This document shows, one piece after another, positions 44,495 to 53,405 of a stretch of 64,000 nt of DNA. Origin of the DNA: Marinomonas profundimaris (lineage in GTDB: Bacteria; Pseudomonadota; Gammaproteobacteria; Pseudomonadales; Marinomonadaceae); assembly GCF_000508165.1 (NCBI RefSeq), contig NZ_AYOZ01000006.1, forward strand, positions 47,076 to 111,075, in the 5' to 3' direction. Under the pieces are notes generated by a model. That model was not told where the DNA came from and ran no database searches. It worked only from the letters and a program-made list of their open reading frames with translations. Positions within the stretch are counted from its first letter, which is position 1; every line of letters starts with the position of its first letter. The translations under genes were made by a program, and so were the position numbers.

Positions 44495-45271
44495 CTAACG
44501 AAAGGTCTGTGTGATGGCTAGATGGGGGTTGTCCTTCTCTGGTGTTCTGGCGATAACCCATATGTCGACACGTTCAGCTCCCGCGTTTAATAAAAGCTTG
44601 GTGCAGGTTTCGATCGTGCTTCCCGTGGTCATTACATCATCGAGCAGGGCGACGTGCTTGGCTGTTGAGTTGTCTACTGTGTAGTTATTTTTAGGGTTTT
44701 TAAGGCGTTCCTTTCGGCTTAATGAATGCTGCGTTTGGGCGTTTTTGACTTTCTTTATGGGGTTGTTTTTTGTGTAGATCGGGCACTTCTTACCAATTTT
44801 TTGTTGTAAATGACGGATCAAATGCGAAGACAGTGTTTTTGTTTGGCAAAATCCGCGCTCTTTGATTCGGCTAGGGTGGCTGGGAACATAAAGTAATTGT
44901 TCTGGCCAGCTGTCCTGTTCATAGGCGTGAATGAGTTTCTCACTTAGTAGGTGTGTGAGTGGGCGAATGTAGTGATTGCCCTGATTGAATTTAATGCTAT
45001 GGATAAGGGTTTTTATGATGCCTTCGAATCGATAGGGTGCGATGCAAGTTTGATAGGCTGGTGGGGATGTTTGGCATTGTCCGCAAAGAATACTGGTTGT
45101 TAGTAGTGGAAGTTTACAGTGATGGCAGCTATTTGTATTGGTTGGTAGGCCTTCTTGGCAGTAGGAGCAAAGTGCGTTTCTGCTTTTGGCACGGCATAAA
45201 TAGCATCGACTTAAAAATAACCTGTTGTAAACCTCGGTTATTTTTGTGGTTGACAGTTTTTTCCAGTCCAT
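44495..45271 (-). CDS. ComF family phosphoribosyltransferase-like protein
   Basis: 258 residues. The N-terminal zinc-finger region has paired Cys (CYLCRAK...CSYC, CHHC...CGQC, residues ~20-70). The C-terminal type-I PRTase motif is VALLDDVMTTGSTIETC. ComF-like proteins (E. coli GntX/YhgH) take part in natural transformation or nutritional use of DNA; the enzymatic role is not settled. It is divergent from bioB with only 38 bases between start codons, and its 5' coding region contains the bioB promoter and BirA operator. bioA starts 18 bases after its stop. Confidence 0.88.
   Translation of the reverse strand: MDWKKLSTTKITEVYNRLFLSRCYLCRAKSRNALCSYCQEGLPTNTNSCHHCKLPLLTTSILCGQCQTSPPAYQTCIAPYRFEGIIKTLIHSIKFNQGNHYIRPLTHLLSEKLIHAYEQDSWPEQLLYVPSHPSRIKERGFCQTKTLSSHLIRHLQQKIGKKCPIYTKNNPIKKVKNAQTQHSLSRKERLKNPKNNYTVDNSTAKHVALLDDVMTTGSTIETCTKLLLNAGAERVDIWVIARTPEKDNPHLAITQTFR
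45225..45256. promoter_or_regulatory. BirA-type biotin operator inside comF
   Basis: Half-sites TTGTAAACC (45225-45233) and GGTTGACAG (45248-45256) are an inverted pair with a 14-base spacer, close to the BirA consensus TTGTAAACC-N15/16-GGTTTACAA. The right half-site contains the -35 box of the bioB promoter. It lies within the first ~16 codons of comF. Confidence 0.75.
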
Positions 45272-45277
45272 TAGTAT
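45250..45277 (+). promoter_or_regulatory. bioB promoter overlapping the BirA operator
   Basis: Perfect -35 TTGACA (45250-45255), 16-base spacer, -10-like TAGTAT (45272-45277). bioB starts at 45310 with GAGGA 4 bases before. The whole element overlaps the comF start codon region. Confidence 0.6.
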
Positions 45278-45309
45278 TGCTCCATTGAATTTCTTTGATC
45301 GAGGATACC

Positions 45310-46389
45310 ATGTCTTTTAGCACGCTTGTAAACACGCCTTCCGCACTAACGAATGAGCCACGTTTTGACTGGACTCACGCTGAAGTGAAGGCACTTTTTG
45401 ACCTTCCATTTATGGATTTGATGTTTCGCGCACAGACGGTTCATAGAGACAATTTTACGCCAAATGAAGTTCAGGTAAGTACGCTTTTATCGATCAAAAC
45501 TGGGGCTTGCCCTGAAGATTGCAAGTATTGTCCGCAAAGTGGCCATTACAATACTGAGCTTGAAAAAGAAAAATTGATGGAAGTAAAAAAAGTGTTGGAA
45601 GAAGCGGCGTTGGCCAAAGAAAAAGGCGCCAGCCGTTTTTGTATGGGGGCGGCTTGGAAGCACCCTTCAGAGAAAGATTTCCCTTATGTACTAGAGATGA
45701 TCAAAGGTGTTAAGTCTTTGGGTTTAGAGTCCTGTGTTACCTTGGGGACATTAAATGATGATCAAGCGGCGCGCTTGTCCGATGCTGGTCTTGATTATTA
45801 CAATCATAACTTGGATACCTCTGCCGAATATTACGACAGCATTATTACAACTCGCACCTACCAAGACCGTTTGGATACCTTGTCTCGCGTGCGCGACTCT
45901 GGGATTAAGCTTTGTTGCGGTGGCATTATGGGGATGGGCGAAGAACAAAAAGACCGAGTAGGTTTATTGCGTCAGCTTTCTTTGATGGAACCTCACCCAG
46001 AAAGTGTGCCAATTAATATGTTGGTCAAAGTTGAAGGAACGCCGCTGGAAAATGTTGACGATCTTGATACGTTTGAATTTATTCGCACCATCGCGGTTGC
46101 TAGAATTATTATGCCAACGTCTCATGTTCGTTTATCGGCGGGTCGTCATGGCATGAATGAACAGACTCAAGCCTTGTGTTTTATGGCGGGCGCGAACTCT
46201 ATTTTCTACGGTGAAAAACTGCTTACAACGGGTAACCCTGAAGCCGATAAAGACATGGCGTTGTTCGCTAATTTGGGTATTAACCCTGAGAAACGTGAAG
46301 AACATTCTGATGAAGCGGTTGCCGAAGCTATTGCAGCACAAGCGGTTAAGCAAGAAGAAGCAAAACTGTTTTATGAAGCCAGTGCCTAA
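45310..46389 (+). CDS. bioB: Biotin synthase
   Basis: 359 residues from the ATG at 45310, preceded by GAGGA; an upstream in-frame start (45295) lacks a ribosome site. Radical-SAM cluster motif [14 protein letters not shown] (CxxxCxxC), [25 protein letters not shown] and the [2Fe-2S]-ligand region RLSAGR. It inserts sulfur into dethiobiotin. First gene of bioBFHCD; its end overlaps bioF by 17 bases. Confidence 0.97.
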   Translation: MSFSTLVNTPSALTNEPRFDWTHAEVKALFDLPFMDLMFRAQTVHRDNFTPNEVQVSTLLSIKTGACPEDCKYCPQSGHYNTELEKEKLMEVKKVLEEAALAKEKGASRFCMGAAWKHPSEKDFPYVLEMIKGVKSLGLESCVTLGTLNDDQAARLSDAGLDYYNHNLDTSAEYYDSIITTRTYQDRLDTLSRVRDSGIKLCCGGIMGMGEEQKDRVGLLRQLSLMEPHPESVPINMLVKVEGTPLENVDDLDTFEFIRTIAVARIIMPTSHVRLSAGRHGMNEQTQALCFMAGANSIFYGEKLLTTGNPEADKDMALFANLGINPEKREEHSDEAVAEAIAAQAVKQEEAKLFYEASA

Positions 46390-47557
46390 ATCGCCGAATT
46401 GGATGCTGTCTGCGCTCGAAGAGCGTAAACAGCAAGATTTGATGCGCCAAACGGTGACTTTAGATAGTCCTCAAATTCCGCACACTAACATTAATGCTCA
46501 GGGCTATACCGCTTTTTGTTCTAACGATTACCTCGGTTTGGCCAATCACCCTAAGTTGATTAAAGCGATGCACGATACTGCTCAGCAGTATGGTGTTGGT
46601 GGTGGTTCTTCGCATTTGGTTTGTGGTCATCTTTCTCCTCATCAACAATTAGAAGAAGCCCTTGCGGACTGGCTCGGCTACGAACGAGTTATGTTGTTCA
46701 GTACGGGTTATATGGCAAATCTTGGGGTGATTTCTGCATTAGCAGGAAAGCATCGTCCTGTGGTGCAAGATAAGCTGAATCACGCTTCTTTGATTGATGG
46801 TGCATTATTAGCCCAGGCGCCACTGCGTCGCTATTTGCATGGCAATGTGCAAAGTGCCGAAAAATTACTCGTTCGATCCACTATTCCAGGGTTGCTCATC
46901 ACCGATGGCGTTTTTAGTATGGATGGCGATGTTGCGCCATTGGCTGAACTCTCTAAACTGGCTATTGAGCACGATTGGATGTTTATGGTCGATGACGCTC
47001 ATGGCTTAGGTTGTCTCGGTGAAGAGGGAAAAGGCTGCTTGTCTTTGGCTGGTTTGGATGCGGCAACATTACCTATATTAGTCGGTACTTTTGGGAAGGC
47101 CTTTGGTACGGCGGGCGCTTTTGTGGCAACGTCCCATGATTATGCCGATTATTTAACGCAATTTGCTCGACCGTATATTTACACTACCGCAATGTCTCCC
47201 GCGATGGCGGGAGCAACCTTGGCGTCGCTGCGAATGATTCAGTCCGCTGAAGGTCAAGAAAGGCGTGAGCGATTGGCGCAGCATATTGTGTACTTTCGAC
47301 AGCGGATACAATCTTTACCGGTCACTTTAATGGAATCAGATACCGCTATTCAGCCAATTATTGTTGGTGACAGCAAGGCAGCGCTGAGGATTAGTGAGCA
47401 GCTCAAATTATTGGGTGTTTGGTGTACGGCGATTCGTCCGCCGACAGTGCCAATCGGCAGTTCGCGTTTAAGAATCACCCTAAGCGCGTCCCACTCTAAG
47501 GCAGATTTAGTGTTACTATGCGATTCACTTGAACACGTTTTAACAGCGAATTTTTAA
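46373..47557 (+). CDS. bioF: 8-amino-7-oxononanoate synthase
   Basis: 394 residues from the ATG at 46373, inside the bioB 3' end. The frame is open much further upstream, but that part is an out-of-frame reading of bioB. Markers: [37 protein letters not shown] and the PLP Lys in [14 protein letters not shown]. It condenses pimeloyl-ACP with alanine to KAPA. The following bioH starts 38 bases later. Confidence 0.96.
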   Translation: MKPVPKSPNWMLSALEERKQQDLMRQTVTLDSPQIPHTNINAQGYTAFCSNDYLGLANHPKLIKAMHDTAQQYGVGGGSSHLVCGHLSPHQQLEEALADWLGYERVMLFSTGYMANLGVISALAGKHRPVVQDKLNHASLIDGALLAQAPLRRYLHGNVQSAEKLLVRSTIPGLLITDGVFSMDGDVAPLAELSKLAIEHDWMFMVDDAHGLGCLGEEGKGCLSLAGLDAATLPILVGTFGKAFGTAGAFVATSHDYADYLTQFARPYIYTTAMSPAMAGATLASLRMIQSAEGQERRERLAQHIVYFRQRIQSLPVTLMESDTAIQPIIVGDSKAALRISEQLKLLGVWCTAIRPPTVPIGSSRLRITLSASHSKADLVLLCDSLEHVLTANF

Positions 47558-47595
47558 ACGCAAAACGTTTAAATCCAAAGTAATAGAGGGACAGC

Positions 47596-48399
47596 ATGCG
47601 AGCACGTATTGAAACAGAAGCCTTTGGGGACTCAACTAATCAAGCCATTTTTATGGTGTCTGGTTGGGCAATGCCAAAAGAGGTAATGCATTCTTTTGCC
47701 TTGTGTCTGAGTAAACGTTTTTATGTTGTTTTAGCCAACTTGCCTAGTATTTCGCTTGATGAACATTGGATTTCACGATCCCGTATCGGCCCTAATTATG
47801 ATATTGATGCCTTGTCAGAGCAGTTGATCGATGCCGCGCCCAAAGAGGCTTGGTGGATTGGTTGGTCGTTAGGTGGCATGGTGTCTGCGTATGTTGCTGC
47901 ACGTCGTTCTAGTTGTGTATTGGGGTTGATTACCTTATCGGCTTCTCCGAGCTTTGTGAAAAGAGAAGGTTGGGAGAGTGCGATGGCGACGGATGACTTT
48001 GATACGTTTGCCAATTTGGTCGAAAGTAACCCAGAGCAAGGGTTGCAGCGATTTGTTATGTTGCAAGCAAAGGGGGCGAATAATGAACGTGCTCTTGTTA
48101 AGCAACTGCAGTCATTTTTACCTATTAAAACGTTAAATCGCGCGGCATTAATTGGTGGGTTGCGATTATTAAGGTCGCTTGATATTCGTCGTGAGTGGTC
48201 TCTTTTAGATGTTCCGAATTTACACCTTTTAGGTGGCAAGGATGCATTGGTTTCTAGTAATGCTTTAGAGCAACAGACAGATGTAAACCCTTTGCAACAA
48301 TGTGTTGTATTGTCAAACTGTGCACATCAACCTTTTCTTGAAGACGAAGAGGTTTGTGTCCGTCATATAGAAAATTTTATCGATGCTAATAACACATGA
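47596..48399 (+). CDS. bioH: Pimeloyl-ACP methyl ester esterase BioH
   Basis: 267 residues, alpha/beta hydrolase. Nucleophile elbow GWSLGGM, catalytic Asp in GGKDALV and His in NCAHQPFLED, the BioH order Ser-Asp-His. It removes the methyl group added by BioC so that pimeloyl-ACP can enter the ring-forming steps. Full length is close to E. coli BioH (256). Overlaps bioC by 17 bases. Confidence 0.92.
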   Translation: MRARIETEAFGDSTNQAIFMVSGWAMPKEVMHSFALCLSKRFYVVLANLPSISLDEHWISRSRIGPNYDIDALSEQLIDAAPKEAWWIGWSLGGMVSAYVAARRSSCVLGLITLSASPSFVKREGWESAMATDDFDTFANLVESNPEQGLQRFVMLQAKGANNERALVKQLQSFLPIKTLNRAALIGGLRLLRSLDIRREWSLLDVPNLHLLGGKDALVSSNALEQQTDVNPLQQCVVLSNCAHQPFLEDEEVCVRHIENFIDANNT

Positions 48400-49201
48400 C
48401 ACGCCTTCGCTTGGTTATAAACGACAGCTAGCTAAACGTTTTGATCGAGCTTCCCATTCTTATGATGCTTATGCCGGTTTTCAGAAGATTGTGCTAGAGC
48501 GCCTTTTGGCTAAATTGCCTGTAGAGACTGCAGATACCGTGTTGGATCTTGGAACGGGGACAGGGCAGGCGTTGGGCTATTTGTCTGGAAGGCTGACGCC
48601 GAAAAATTGCGTCGCACTCGATTTGTCTCAGCAGATGTTGGCGGTAGCGAGCGACCGTTTCTCGTCTTTGCAAAATACCCATTACGTGTGTGCGGATGCA
48701 GAGCAGTTGCCTTTTCAGGTGGCGTCTTTTGATTTGATTTTCTCAAGTCTCGCCATTCAGTGGTGTTTGTCTCCAGAGCGCTTATTTGATCAGCTTTATC
48801 ATGTGCTCAAGCCTGGTGGTTGTGTGGTTTTTTCTACGTTGTTGGAAGGGTCGATGCCAGAAATTAGTCAGGCGTGGTCTTCCATAGACGATAAAGCGCA
48901 CGTGCATCAGTATATGAAGGCGAAATCCTTGTTTGATTGTGTTGAAAATGGGCGACTACGTCTTTTATCTTCTGAATGCGCGAATGTGCCTATGTGGTTT
49001 GACTCGCCAGAAAAGGCGATTCACTCTCTGAAAAAAGTGGGGGCGAGTTTAATCTCATCCGATGAGAGTAAAACTCTACCTCCGAGTGCGTGGAAACATT
49101 TTCTGCGTGAGTATGAAAAGCAGCGTAGTGAACAGGGTATTCCATTGAGCTATCAGGTTGCTTTTGTTGTGGCTCAAAAACCAATGTATGTTCAGGAGTG
49201 A
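48383..49201 (+). CDS. bioC: Malonyl-ACP O-methyltransferase BioC
   Basis: 272 residues. KRQLAKRFDRASHSYDAYAGFQK at the N-terminus is the BioC-specific pattern, followed by SAM-binding VLDLGTGTGQALGYL, CADAEQLPF and FDLIFSSLAIQWC. It methylates malonyl-ACP to start pimelate assembly by the fatty-acid machinery. Translationally coupled to bioH; bioD begins 3 bases after its stop. Confidence 0.95.
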   Translation: MLITHDTPSLGYKRQLAKRFDRASHSYDAYAGFQKIVLERLLAKLPVETADTVLDLGTGTGQALGYLSGRLTPKNCVALDLSQQMLAVASDRFSSLQNTHYVCADAEQLPFQVASFDLIFSSLAIQWCLSPERLFDQLYHVLKPGGCVVFSTLLEGSMPEISQAWSSIDDKAHVHQYMKAKSLFDCVENGRLRLLSSECANVPMWFDSPEKAIHSLKKVGASLISSDESKTLPPSAWKHFLREYEKQRSEQGIPLSYQVAFVVAQKPMYVQE

Positions 49202-49204
49202 TGG

Positions 49205-49885
49205 GTGAGAAAACGTTTTTTTGTGACGGGTATTGATACCGATGCGGGTAAAACCTATGTCACGGTTGGTTTGTTAGCCGCGGCTAAAAGAGCTGGTCTA
49301 AAGTCGCTTGGCCTTAAACCGATTGCGGCGGGTTCTATCCAAATGGAAGGTGGTTTACGTAATGATGATGCCTTACTTATTCAAAATGCGAGCAGTGTTC
49401 AATTGCCCTATGAGCAGGTGAATCCTGTTGTGTTAGAAGAGGCAATTGCACCTCATATTGCGGCTATGAAGGAAGGGCGACTTATTACGGCCTCCCGCTT
49501 AGAAGGTTTTATTAAAGGGGCGTTGCTTACTCCTAATGAGTTTGCGTTAGTTGAAGGTGCTGGTGGCTGGCGGGTTCCGTTAAATGATCGGGAGCTATTG
49601 TCTGATGTGGCAAAGTCTCTTGGTTTTCCGGTTATTCTGGTTGTGAATATGAAGTTAGGCTGTTTGAATCATGCAATCTTAACCGCCGAAGCGATAGCTC
49701 GAGATGGTTTAGCGGTAGCAGGTTGGGTGGCGAATAATGGTACGCCAGAAAAAATGCCTTGTTACGATGAGAATCTTGCGACGCTGGTGTCTATGTTGTC
49801 CGCCCCTTTATTGGGTACCCTACCCTGGTGTGAAAATGAACAGGAGTCACAGCAGGCGTTCGACGCTATACTGTCGGCGTTGTAA
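49205..49885 (+). CDS. bioD: Dethiobiotin synthetase
   Basis: 226 residues, GTG start. ATP-binding FVTGIDTDAGKTYVTVGLL, then LKPIAAGS, VNPVVLEEAIAPHIAA, and VEGAGGWRVPLND. It closes the ureido ring of DAPA with CO2 and ATP. Last gene of bioBFHCD. With bioA on the other strand, the window has every late-pathway biotin gene plus the BioC/BioH pair. Confidence 0.97.
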   Translation: MRKRFFVTGIDTDAGKTYVTVGLLAAAKRAGLKSLGLKPIAAGSIQMEGGLRNDDALLIQNASSVQLPYEQVNPVVLEEAIAPHIAAMKEGRLITASRLEGFIKGALLTPNEFALVEGAGGWRVPLNDRELLSDVAKSLGFPVILVVNMKLGCLNHAILTAEAIARDGLAVAGWVANNGTPEKMPCYDENLATLVSMLSAPLLGTLPWCENEQESQQAFDAILSAL

Positions 49886-49901
49886 AATTCTGTGTTAATA
49901 C

Positions 49902-49932
49902 TTGAAAGTAAGCGCTAACAACGCATTATAAT
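49902..49932 (+). promoter_or_regulatory. Possible sigma70 promoter before the flrA-like gene
   Basis: TTGAAA (49902-49907) and a perfect TATAAT (49927-49932), but separated by 19 bases, which is longer than ideal. No GG-N10-GC sigma54 element was found in the gap. Confidence 0.4.
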
Positions 49933-49976
49933 AGGGTGTTGTAAGAGTTGCTTATTTTTGAGGTTGGGGTGGTGGT

Positions 49977-50447
49977 GTGAAAGCTTGGTTGTGTGGTTTA
50001 GATGACGAAGAAATTTCGAGTGTTTCCAGTATCTTGACCTTTATTGGGATAGAGCATGGAACATCACTGACGGCGTTTCATTTGCCCGAATTTGTTGTGT
50101 TAGGCAGTGCGGTGCAGACTTTTGAATTGGATGAAATAATTCCTGTTATTTCACTTAGCGATTCCATGGATGTTCTGGCGGATGGCAATGTCTGGTTTTG
50201 CCCTTTGCCTTGGCGTTCTCAACCTCTTTCTTCTGTATTGAAAGAAATCCAACGGTTACATACTTTTCCCCAAGCATCTGGCGTGAATTTAAATTTACAT
50301 GTCCGCCACCTTGAAGCGCTCCTCATTCGTCAGGCTTTAGTGTCAACTCAAGGAGTGGTCTCCAAAGCAGCACTGAGTCTACAGATACAGCGTACGACGC
50401 TCATTGAAAAAATGCGCCGTTACAATATTGATAAATCGGAGTTTTAG
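49977..50447 (+). CDS. FleQ/FlrA-like flagellar regulator lacking the AAA+ domain
   Basis: 156 residues, GTG start. Residues ~1-95 resemble the N-terminal FleQ domain (ISSVSSILTFIGIEHG matches the ILEFVGE region of FlrA). Residues ~103-153 match the C-terminal Fis-type HTH of FlrA: GVNLNLHVRHLEALLIRQAL, then GVVSKAALSLQIQRTTLIEKMRRYNI. FleQ/FlrA proteins are about 470-490 residues; here the ~300-residue sigma54-activating AAA+ domain is missing and no separate AAA+ ORF lies between it and flrB. It occupies the usual flrA place, its stop overlapping the flrB start by one base. It may bind DNA as a repressor or co-regulator but cannot itself activate sigma54. Confidence 0.75.
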   Translation: MKAWLCGLDDEEISSVSSILTFIGIEHGTSLTAFHLPEFVVLGSAVQTFELDEIIPVISLSDSMDVLADGNVWFCPLPWRSQPLSSVLKEIQRLHTFPQASGVNLNLHVRHLEALLIRQALVSTQGVVSKAALSLQIQRTTLIEKMRRYNIDKSEF

Positions 50448-51601
50448 TGACAAAAGATGAAGAAATAGCGGAGCTGAAAACCGCGTTTAAAGCTTTCTCC
50501 GAATCGTCAGACATATTGGCAAAATCGTATTTAGACCTCCAGCAAGAAGTGGTTCGGCTGTACGAGCAATTGGAAAAATCAGAGCAAGATAAGCGTCAAG
50601 AGCAGGATAAGAACCGTGTTTTGGTGCTGCAGTTCCAACAGCTTTTTGAGTCTATGCCTGTTGGGGTGCTGTTATTGAATGATGAAGGCTTGGTCGTCAT
50701 GGCCAATCCCGTAGCGGATCGTTTATTTAATTTGCCGCTTGTTGGTCAGTCTTGGGGTGCTATTGTGCCATTAAGCTTCCGACCTCAAAAAGACGATGGT
50801 CATGATGTCAGTATGGTGTCTGGCCGCAGAGTGCGAGTTGAAACAGCATCATTAGGTAATGTGCCGGGCCAACTGGTTATTTTGGTTGATTTGACGGAGG
50901 CATACCATTTACAGACAAAACTGTCTCATCATGAGCGATTGTCTAATATGGGGAAAATGGTCGCGGCATTGGCTCATCAAATCAGAACGCCTCTTTCCTC
51001 CGCGACACTGTATGCTGGGCATCTGCAAAAGCAAGATCTAGCGCCTGTGATGCGACAAAATTTTGCGAATAAGTTGGTTATAAGGTTAGCGAATATTGAA
51101 AAACAAATTCGCGATATGCTGATTTTCTCTCGCAGTGAAATAAAGCTTGATGAAATAGTCGGTGCCGGTGTTTTTATCGATGAATTGACGGCGCATTGCG
51201 AAGAAATTTGCGAACAAAAAAGCATGCAGTTTGAGGCTTCTGGTGTTGATTTTTCGGACTCAGATTGTATTCAATGTAATAAAGAAACATTATTAGGTGC
51301 ATTACTCAATCTCTTAAATAATGCGGTGGATGCTCAATCAGAAGGCGGCTTGGTTCGGCTTGATTGGCGCAGTAAAGATGGGTATGTGACACTGACCTTT
51401 AAAGATCGCGGTGTCGGGATGTCTAAAGAGCATTTAGAGCACGTTCAAGAAGGCTTTGTAACAACGAAACAGAATGGAACCGGTTTGGGCTTGATGGTGG
51501 TGAAAGCCATCGCAAGAGCGCATCATGGGCAATTTGAAATAGACAGTATAGAGGGAGCAGGTACGACCGCCAGTTTATCACTTCCTCTTGTAAGGGTATG
51601 A
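50447..51601 (+). CDS. flrB: Flagellar sensor histidine kinase FleS/FlrB
   Basis: 384 residues, no membrane span, so cytoplasmic. N-terminal coiled coil (~1-60), PAS domain (~63-150, LFESMPVGVLLLNDEGLVVMANP), HisKA with His177 in ALAHQIRTPLSSATLYAGHL, and a HATPase with LLNNAVDAQ, DRGVGM and GTGLGLMVVKAIARAHHG. It phosphorylates FlrC/FleR to switch on class III flagellar genes. GTG start overlaps the upstream stop by one base; flrC begins 1 base after its stop. Confidence 0.93.
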   Translation: MTKDEEIAELKTAFKAFSESSDILAKSYLDLQQEVVRLYEQLEKSEQDKRQEQDKNRVLVLQFQQLFESMPVGVLLLNDEGLVVMANPVADRLFNLPLVGQSWGAIVPLSFRPQKDDGHDVSMVSGRRVRVETASLGNVPGQLVILVDLTEAYHLQTKLSHHERLSNMGKMVAALAHQIRTPLSSATLYAGHLQKQDLAPVMRQNFANKLVIRLANIEKQIRDMLIFSRSEIKLDEIVGAGVFIDELTAHCEEICEQKSMQFEASGVDFSDSDCIQCNKETLLGALLNLLNNAVDAQSEGGLVRLDWRSKDGYVTLTFKDRGVGMSKEHLEHVQEGFVTTKQNGTGLGLMVVKAIARAHHGQFEIDSIEGAGTTASLSLPLVRV

Positions 51602-51602
51602 C

Positions 51603-52949
51603 ATGTCTGATGTTAAGTTATTAATTGTAGAAGACGATAAAGGGCTTGCTGAGGCGCTAGAAGATACGCTGATGCTAGCAAGTTACCAATGCAAAATGGT
51701 TTACAGTGCTGAAGAAGCGGTCATTGCTTTGAAGCATAACCAATTTGATATGGTAGTGTCAGATGTGAACCTGCCGGGCATGGATGGTTATGGGTTGTTA
51801 CACCATGTTATCGATACTTATCCAGAGTTGCCGATTATGTTAATGACGGCATATGGTGATATTGCGCATGCCGTAGAAGCCATGCGTGATGGCGCGGTGG
51901 ATTATTTGCTGAAGCCTTTCCAAGAAGAAGAGTTGTTGAGCGCGATTGCCAAATACACGGTTAAAGTTACGCCTTCTGCAAATGCTCAGCCTATCGCAAA
52001 AGACCCAGCCAGTATTGCGTTGTTGGATTTGGCAAAGCGTGTTGCGGTAACGGATTCAACTGTGTTGGTTTGTGGTGAAAGTGGTACGGGTAAAGAGGTG
52101 CTTGCTCACTATATACACCAGAACTCCAGTCGACCTAATGCTCCGTTCGTTGCCATTAACTGTGCAGCCATTCCTGAAAACATGTTAGAAGCCATTCTTT
52201 TTGGGTATGAAAAAGGCGCTTATACTGGGGCGGTTTCTTCTCAAGCGGGTAAATTTGAGCAAGCCAATGGCGGTACCTTATTATTGGACGAAATTACCGA
52301 AATGGATGTGGGGTTGCAGGCCAAACTGTTGCGAGTACTGCAAGAGCAAGAGGTTGAGCGTCTGGGGGGTAAAAAGTCCATTCCATTGGATGTTCGAGTA
52401 ATTGCCACCACAAACCGAGATCTTGCAGAATATGTTCGTGAAGGCGGCTTTAGAGAAGATTTGTATTACCGCTTGAATGTGTTTCCATTGCGATGGGCCC
52501 CAATTCGAGAGCGTAAAGGGGATATTCTCCCTATTGCTCAGCACTTACTTGCAAAACACGCTGCAAAAATGCGTATATCTGGAGCGATATTAAAGCCATC
52601 CGCTCAGAGTAAGTTGGAATCTCACCCTTGGCCTGGGAATGTTCGAGAGCTTGATAACGTGATTCAGCGTGCGTTGATTCTGAGCCCAAATGCGCAAATC
52701 AATGAAGACCACATTGCATTCGATATGATGAGCTTATCACCGTCAATAGCTGAGCCAGCAGAAGCGGAAGACAGTGCGGCTTCCATTCTTGGTAAAGGTG
52801 TTCAACAGCATGAGTTTCGAATTATTGCTCAGGCATTGGTTGACTCAAACGGAAAGCGCAAAGCGGTAGCGGACAAATTAGGAATAAGTCCGAGAACATT
52901 ACGTTATAAAATCGCCAAAATGCGCGAAAGCGGTATCGACGTCGATTGA
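51603..52949 (+). CDS. flrC: Sigma54-dependent flagellar response regulator FleR/FlrC
   Basis: 448 residues. Receiver domain with phospho-acceptor Asp54 (VVSDVNLPGMDGYG), AAA+ domain with Walker A GESGTGKE, the sigma54 contact loop GAYTGA (Phe of the usual GAFTGA is Tyr), LLLDEITEMD, and a Fis-type HTH near the end (GKRKAVADKLGISPRTLRYKIAKM). It activates basal-body, hook and related genes when phosphorylated by FlrB. It is the only sigma54 activator in this cluster, since the FlrA-like gene lacks AAA+. Confidence 0.95.
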   Translation: MSDVKLLIVEDDKGLAEALEDTLMLASYQCKMVYSAEEAVIALKHNQFDMVVSDVNLPGMDGYGLLHHVIDTYPELPIMLMTAYGDIAHAVEAMRDGAVDYLLKPFQEEELLSAIAKYTVKVTPSANAQPIAKDPASIALLDLAKRVAVTDSTVLVCGESGTGKEVLAHYIHQNSSRPNAPFVAINCAAIPENMLEAILFGYEKGAYTGAVSSQAGKFEQANGGTLLLDEITEMDVGLQAKLLRVLQEQEVERLGGKKSIPLDVRVIATTNRDLAEYVREGGFREDLYYRLNVFPLRWAPIRERKGDILPIAQHLLAKHAAKMRISGAILKPSAQSKLESHPWPGNVRELDNVIQRALILSPNAQINEDHIAFDMMSLSPSIAEPAEAEDSAASILGKGVQQHEFRIIAQALVDSNGKRKAVADKLGISPRTLRYKIAKMRESGIDVD

Positions 52950-53015
52950 TTTTTGTATCTTGTTTTAATTAGCTTTATGCTAAGCTGTATATATGTGTTT
53001 TTTTAGGTGAGTAGC

Positions 53016-53378
53016 ATGATTTCTGGTCGACCAGACATTAATCAAGTGTTGTCCCAAATGAGGGATATGCAGTCGCAGGTTCGAGCGCCCAGTTCTCCTA
53101 TGCCTAATGTCGCCAAAATTGGCGGTGAAAGCGAAGGGAGTCAAACTGTTGAACGTGCAGATTTCGCGGAAATGTTAAAGAATGCGGTCAATAACGTAAA
53201 CACCTTACAAAAGGATGCTACGCAGCTAGCTCAATCTTATGAACGCGGTGACGAAGGGGTGGATTTACCTCAAGTTATGATTGGTTTGCAAAAATCGAGT
53301 GTGTCATTTGAAGCAATGACTCAGGTGCGTAATAAACTTGTAGACGCGTATGAAAAAATCATGAATATGCCGATTTAG
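53016..53378 (+). CDS. fliE: Flagellar hook-basal body protein FliE
   Basis: 120 residues from the ATG at 53016, with TAGGTG 8 bases before; a GTG at 53007 overlaps that site. FliE signature toward the C-terminus: VDLPQVMIGLQKSSVSFEAMTQVRNKLVDAYEKIMNMPI in outline. It links the MS ring to the rod. Starts the fliEFGHIJ operon. Confidence 0.95.
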   Translation: MISGRPDINQVLSQMRDMQSQVRAPSSPMPNVAKIGGESEGSQTVERADFAEMLKNAVNNVNTLQKDATQLAQSYERGDEGVDLPQVMIGLQKSSVSFEAMTQVRNKLVDAYEKIMNMPI

Positions 53379-53405
53379 GCATAATAAACCGCTTGGCGCT
53401 TTTTA

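Noticed and set aside
46157..46372. Upstream in-frame extension of bioF (would add 72 residues)
   Set aside because: It is a shadow frame of the bioB 3' end; BioF homology and length begin at the ATG at 46373.
47796..48239. 147-residue antisense ORF in bioH
   Set aside because: Antisense shadow; no start signal or protein family.
49925..49945. Sigma54 promoter before the flrA-like gene
   Set aside because: AGTTGCTT has the -12 TTGC but no GG ten bases upstream of its GC.
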